Below are positions 6,532-7,755 of a DNA stretch of 7,755 nt, one piece after another. Source of the DNA: Bryobacterales bacterium (GTDB lineage: Bacteria; Acidobacteriota; Terriglobia; Bryobacterales; Bryobacteraceae); NCBI GenBank assembly GCA_003142355.1, contig PLMF01000401.1:9009-16763 (forward strand), given 5' to 3'. The notes under the pieces are model-generated. The model was not told where the DNA came from, did not search any database, and saw nothing but the letters and a program-made list of their open reading frames with translations. The translations under genes were made by a program, and so were the position numbers. How positions within the stretch are numbered: the stretch's first letter is position 1; the number at the start of each line of letters is the position of its first letter.

Positions 6532-6571
6532 AGCTCATATATATATGACATGATATAGAGTGCCGCGTCAA
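6532..6571 (-). promoter_or_regulatory. padR-ADOP promoter with 14-bp palindromic candidate operator
   Basis: On the minus strand TTGACG (6566-6571) matches five of six bases of a -35. An AT-rich block follows that includes CATATA preceded by TGT (spacing 18) and TATATA (spacing 20), either of which could serve as -10. The block contains a perfect palindrome, TCATATATATATGA (6535-6548), that covers the -10 region and ends four bases from the padR ATG. The island is strikingly AT-rich against its surroundings. A PadR dimer binding here would block transcription of its own operon. The start of transcription would fall within a few to about 14 bases of the ATG, so the leader is very short. The palindrome is seen directly. 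Its use as operator is inference from PadR autoregulation in general. Confidence 0.6.
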
Positions 6572-6592
6572 GGCCTCGGAAGACGGCGGACG

Positions 6593-7755
6593 TCAGTGGG
6601 CGGCGGGAGCGCGCTCCGCCGTTTCGCCGGCGGGCGAAGTGACCTGCGCCATCACTTCCAACAGGTGGTCGGCTTGGATCGGTTTCGAAACGTACCCGTC
6701 CATTCCCGCCTTTAGGCAGCGCTCCCGATCGCCCTTCATGGCGTGCGCCGTCAGGGCCACGATGGGCACGTGCCGGCCGGTTCCGCGCTCCAGGGTTCGG
6801 ATGGCCGCCGCGGCTTCCAGTCCGCCCATGTTGGGCATCTGCACGTCCATCAGAATCACGTCGAACTCGCCGTCCCGCGCCGCCGCCACTGCCTCGACGC
6901 CATCGTTGGCCACTGTCACCCCGTGCCCTTGCTTCTCCAGAATGCGGACCGCCAGTTTCTGGTTGATGGGGTTGTCCTCGGCCAGCAGAACTCGCAGCTT
7001 CATCCCCGGCGCGCGCCGCATCTCCACCGGAACCCTCCGGTTGGTCCGATCGTCGTCCACCATCGGAACCGGCGCTCCCTCGGCCACGGCTATCGTGAAG
7101 TGGAACACGGAGCCCGGCCCGGGAGCGTTCGCGGGGAGATCCGCGCGCGGGCTCTCCAGCCAGATGCGTCCGCCCATCAGTTCCACCAGCCGCTTGGAGA
7201 TCGCCAGACCCAGACCCGTGCCGCCGTACTTTCGCGTGGTCGACGCATCGGCCTGTTCGAACGCCAGGAACACCGCCTTCTGCTTGTCCGGAGGGATTCC
7301 GATTCCGGTGTCGGCCACCCGGAAGTGCAGCAGCATACCTTCCCCGGCGCCGCGCTCGATCCCGGTCTCGACCGCCACTTCGCCGCGTGCCGTGAACTTG
7401 ATGGCGTTGCCCACCAGGTTGATCACAATCTGGCGCAGCCTGTCCGGGTCGCCCACCAGCTCGTCGGGCACTTCCGGCGCCACTCGGCACAGCAGGTCCA
7501 GTCCCTTGTCGCGGGCCCGCGCCGCCAGGGTGTCGAGCGAATTCGTGAGGCACTCGCGCAGCCGGAAATCCACCGGCGAGATGTCCAGCTTCCCGGCTTC
7601 GATCTTGGAGAAGTCCAGAATGTCGTTCAGCAACGTGAGCAGTTGGTCCGCCGACGTCTTGGCCGTGAGCAGAAAGTCCCGCTGCTCCGCCGTCAATTCG
7701 GTTCCGAGCGCCAGGTCCGTCATGCCCATGATGCCGTTCATGGGCGTGCGGATTT
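6593..7755 (-). CDS. Hybrid sensor histidine kinase, C-terminal part (partial)
   Basis: The frame runs off the right edge. The residues just before MNGIMGMTDLAL read IRTP, completing the H-box end (E)IRTPMNG, so the phospho-accepting His lies immediately outside the window and the Met at 7741 is not a start. Counting from that Met, the rest of the dimerisation domain runs to about 55 (LLNDILDFSKIEAGKL). The HATPase domain follows with N-box NLVGNAIKF (108-116, Asn112 for Mg), G1 box DTGIGIP (144-150), F-box AFEQAD and G2 box GGTGLGL (173-179). After a linker of about 28 residues comes a receiver domain with acidic pair Glu255-Asp256, phospho-acceptor Asp299 (ILMDVQMP), Thr331 and Lys353 (SKP). 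It would autophosphorylate and pass phosphate to its own receiver, then to an unknown Hpt protein. The sensor part is off-window. The linker holds a receiver-like fragment. It stops 61 bases before padR, same strand. Confidence 0.93.
   Translation of the reverse strand, partial: IRTPMNGIMGMTDLALGTELTAEQRDFLLTAKTSADQLLTLLNDILDFSKIEAGKLDISPVDFRLRECLTNSLDTLAARARDKGLDLLCRVAPEVPDELVGDPDRLRQIVINLVGNAIKFTARGEVAVETGIERGAGEGMLLHFRVADTGIGIPPDKQKAVFLAFEQADASTTRKYGGTGLGLAISKRLVELMGGRIWLESPRADLPANAPGPGSVFHFTIAVAEGAPVPMVDDDRTNRRVPVEMRRAPGMKLRVLLAEDNPINQKLAVRILEKQGHGVTVANDGVEAVAAARDGEFDVILMDVQMPNMGGLEAAAAIRTLERGTGRHVPIVALTAHAMKGDRERCLKAGMDGYVSKPIQADHLLEVMAQVTSPAGETAERAPAAH

Noticed and set aside
6528..7553. 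Open frame of 341 codons on the minus strand overlapping the kinase
   Set aside because: It is a shifted-frame shadow of the histidine kinase, whose own frame contains all the kinase and receiver motifs.

Overview
The window is GC-rich, densely coding bacterial DNA that most resembles Acidobacteriota, probably near Solibacter or Bryobacter. The main evidence is a PadR-type repressor translationally joined to a very large MacB/FtsX-like permease with no ATPase gene beside it. This is the 'acidobacterial duplicated orphan permease' (ADOP) arrangement with its acidobacterial PadR partner. A small 'ALKHG'-motif hypothetical protein fits the same group. No rRNA, tRNA, CRISPR array, insertion sequence or origin is visible, and no stretch over 300 bases lacks a gene.

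The left half (1-3491) is transcribed rightwards. It holds the C-terminal part of a DHA2/EmrB-type drug exporter, cut by the window edge. Next are a DinB-fold metal-binding protein, a 206-bp gap without a convincing gene, a complete ACS-type major facilitator transporter for organic anions, and a 220-residue hypothetical protein. The hypothetical protein has a proline-rich tail encoded by a C-rich, 7-bp-periodic repeat. The starts of the three complete rightward genes lack a Shine-Dalgarno sequence and sit a few bases after a TANNNT hexamer, which suggests near-leaderless transcripts.

The right half (3512-7755) is transcribed leftwards and meets the first half tail to tail with only 20 bases between stop codons. 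Read 5' to 3', it starts with a hybrid sensor histidine kinase (cut by the window edge just after its phospho-accepting His), then padR, then the ADOP permease. padR has its own AT-rich promoter containing a perfect 14-bp palindrome, a good candidate for autoregulation. The permease start overlaps the padR stop (TGATG) and is preceded by a perfect AGGAGG. The two genes are therefore clearly one operon.

Functionally this is a membrane-transport and sensing neighbourhood: two secondary transporters, one orphan permease under PadR control, and one phosphorelay kinase. No complete new defence or biosynthetic system is visible. The most unusual items are a probable receiver-domain remnant in the kinase linker, the frame-shifting 7-bp repeat in the hypothetical gene, the palindromic padR promoter, and the orphan permease itself.
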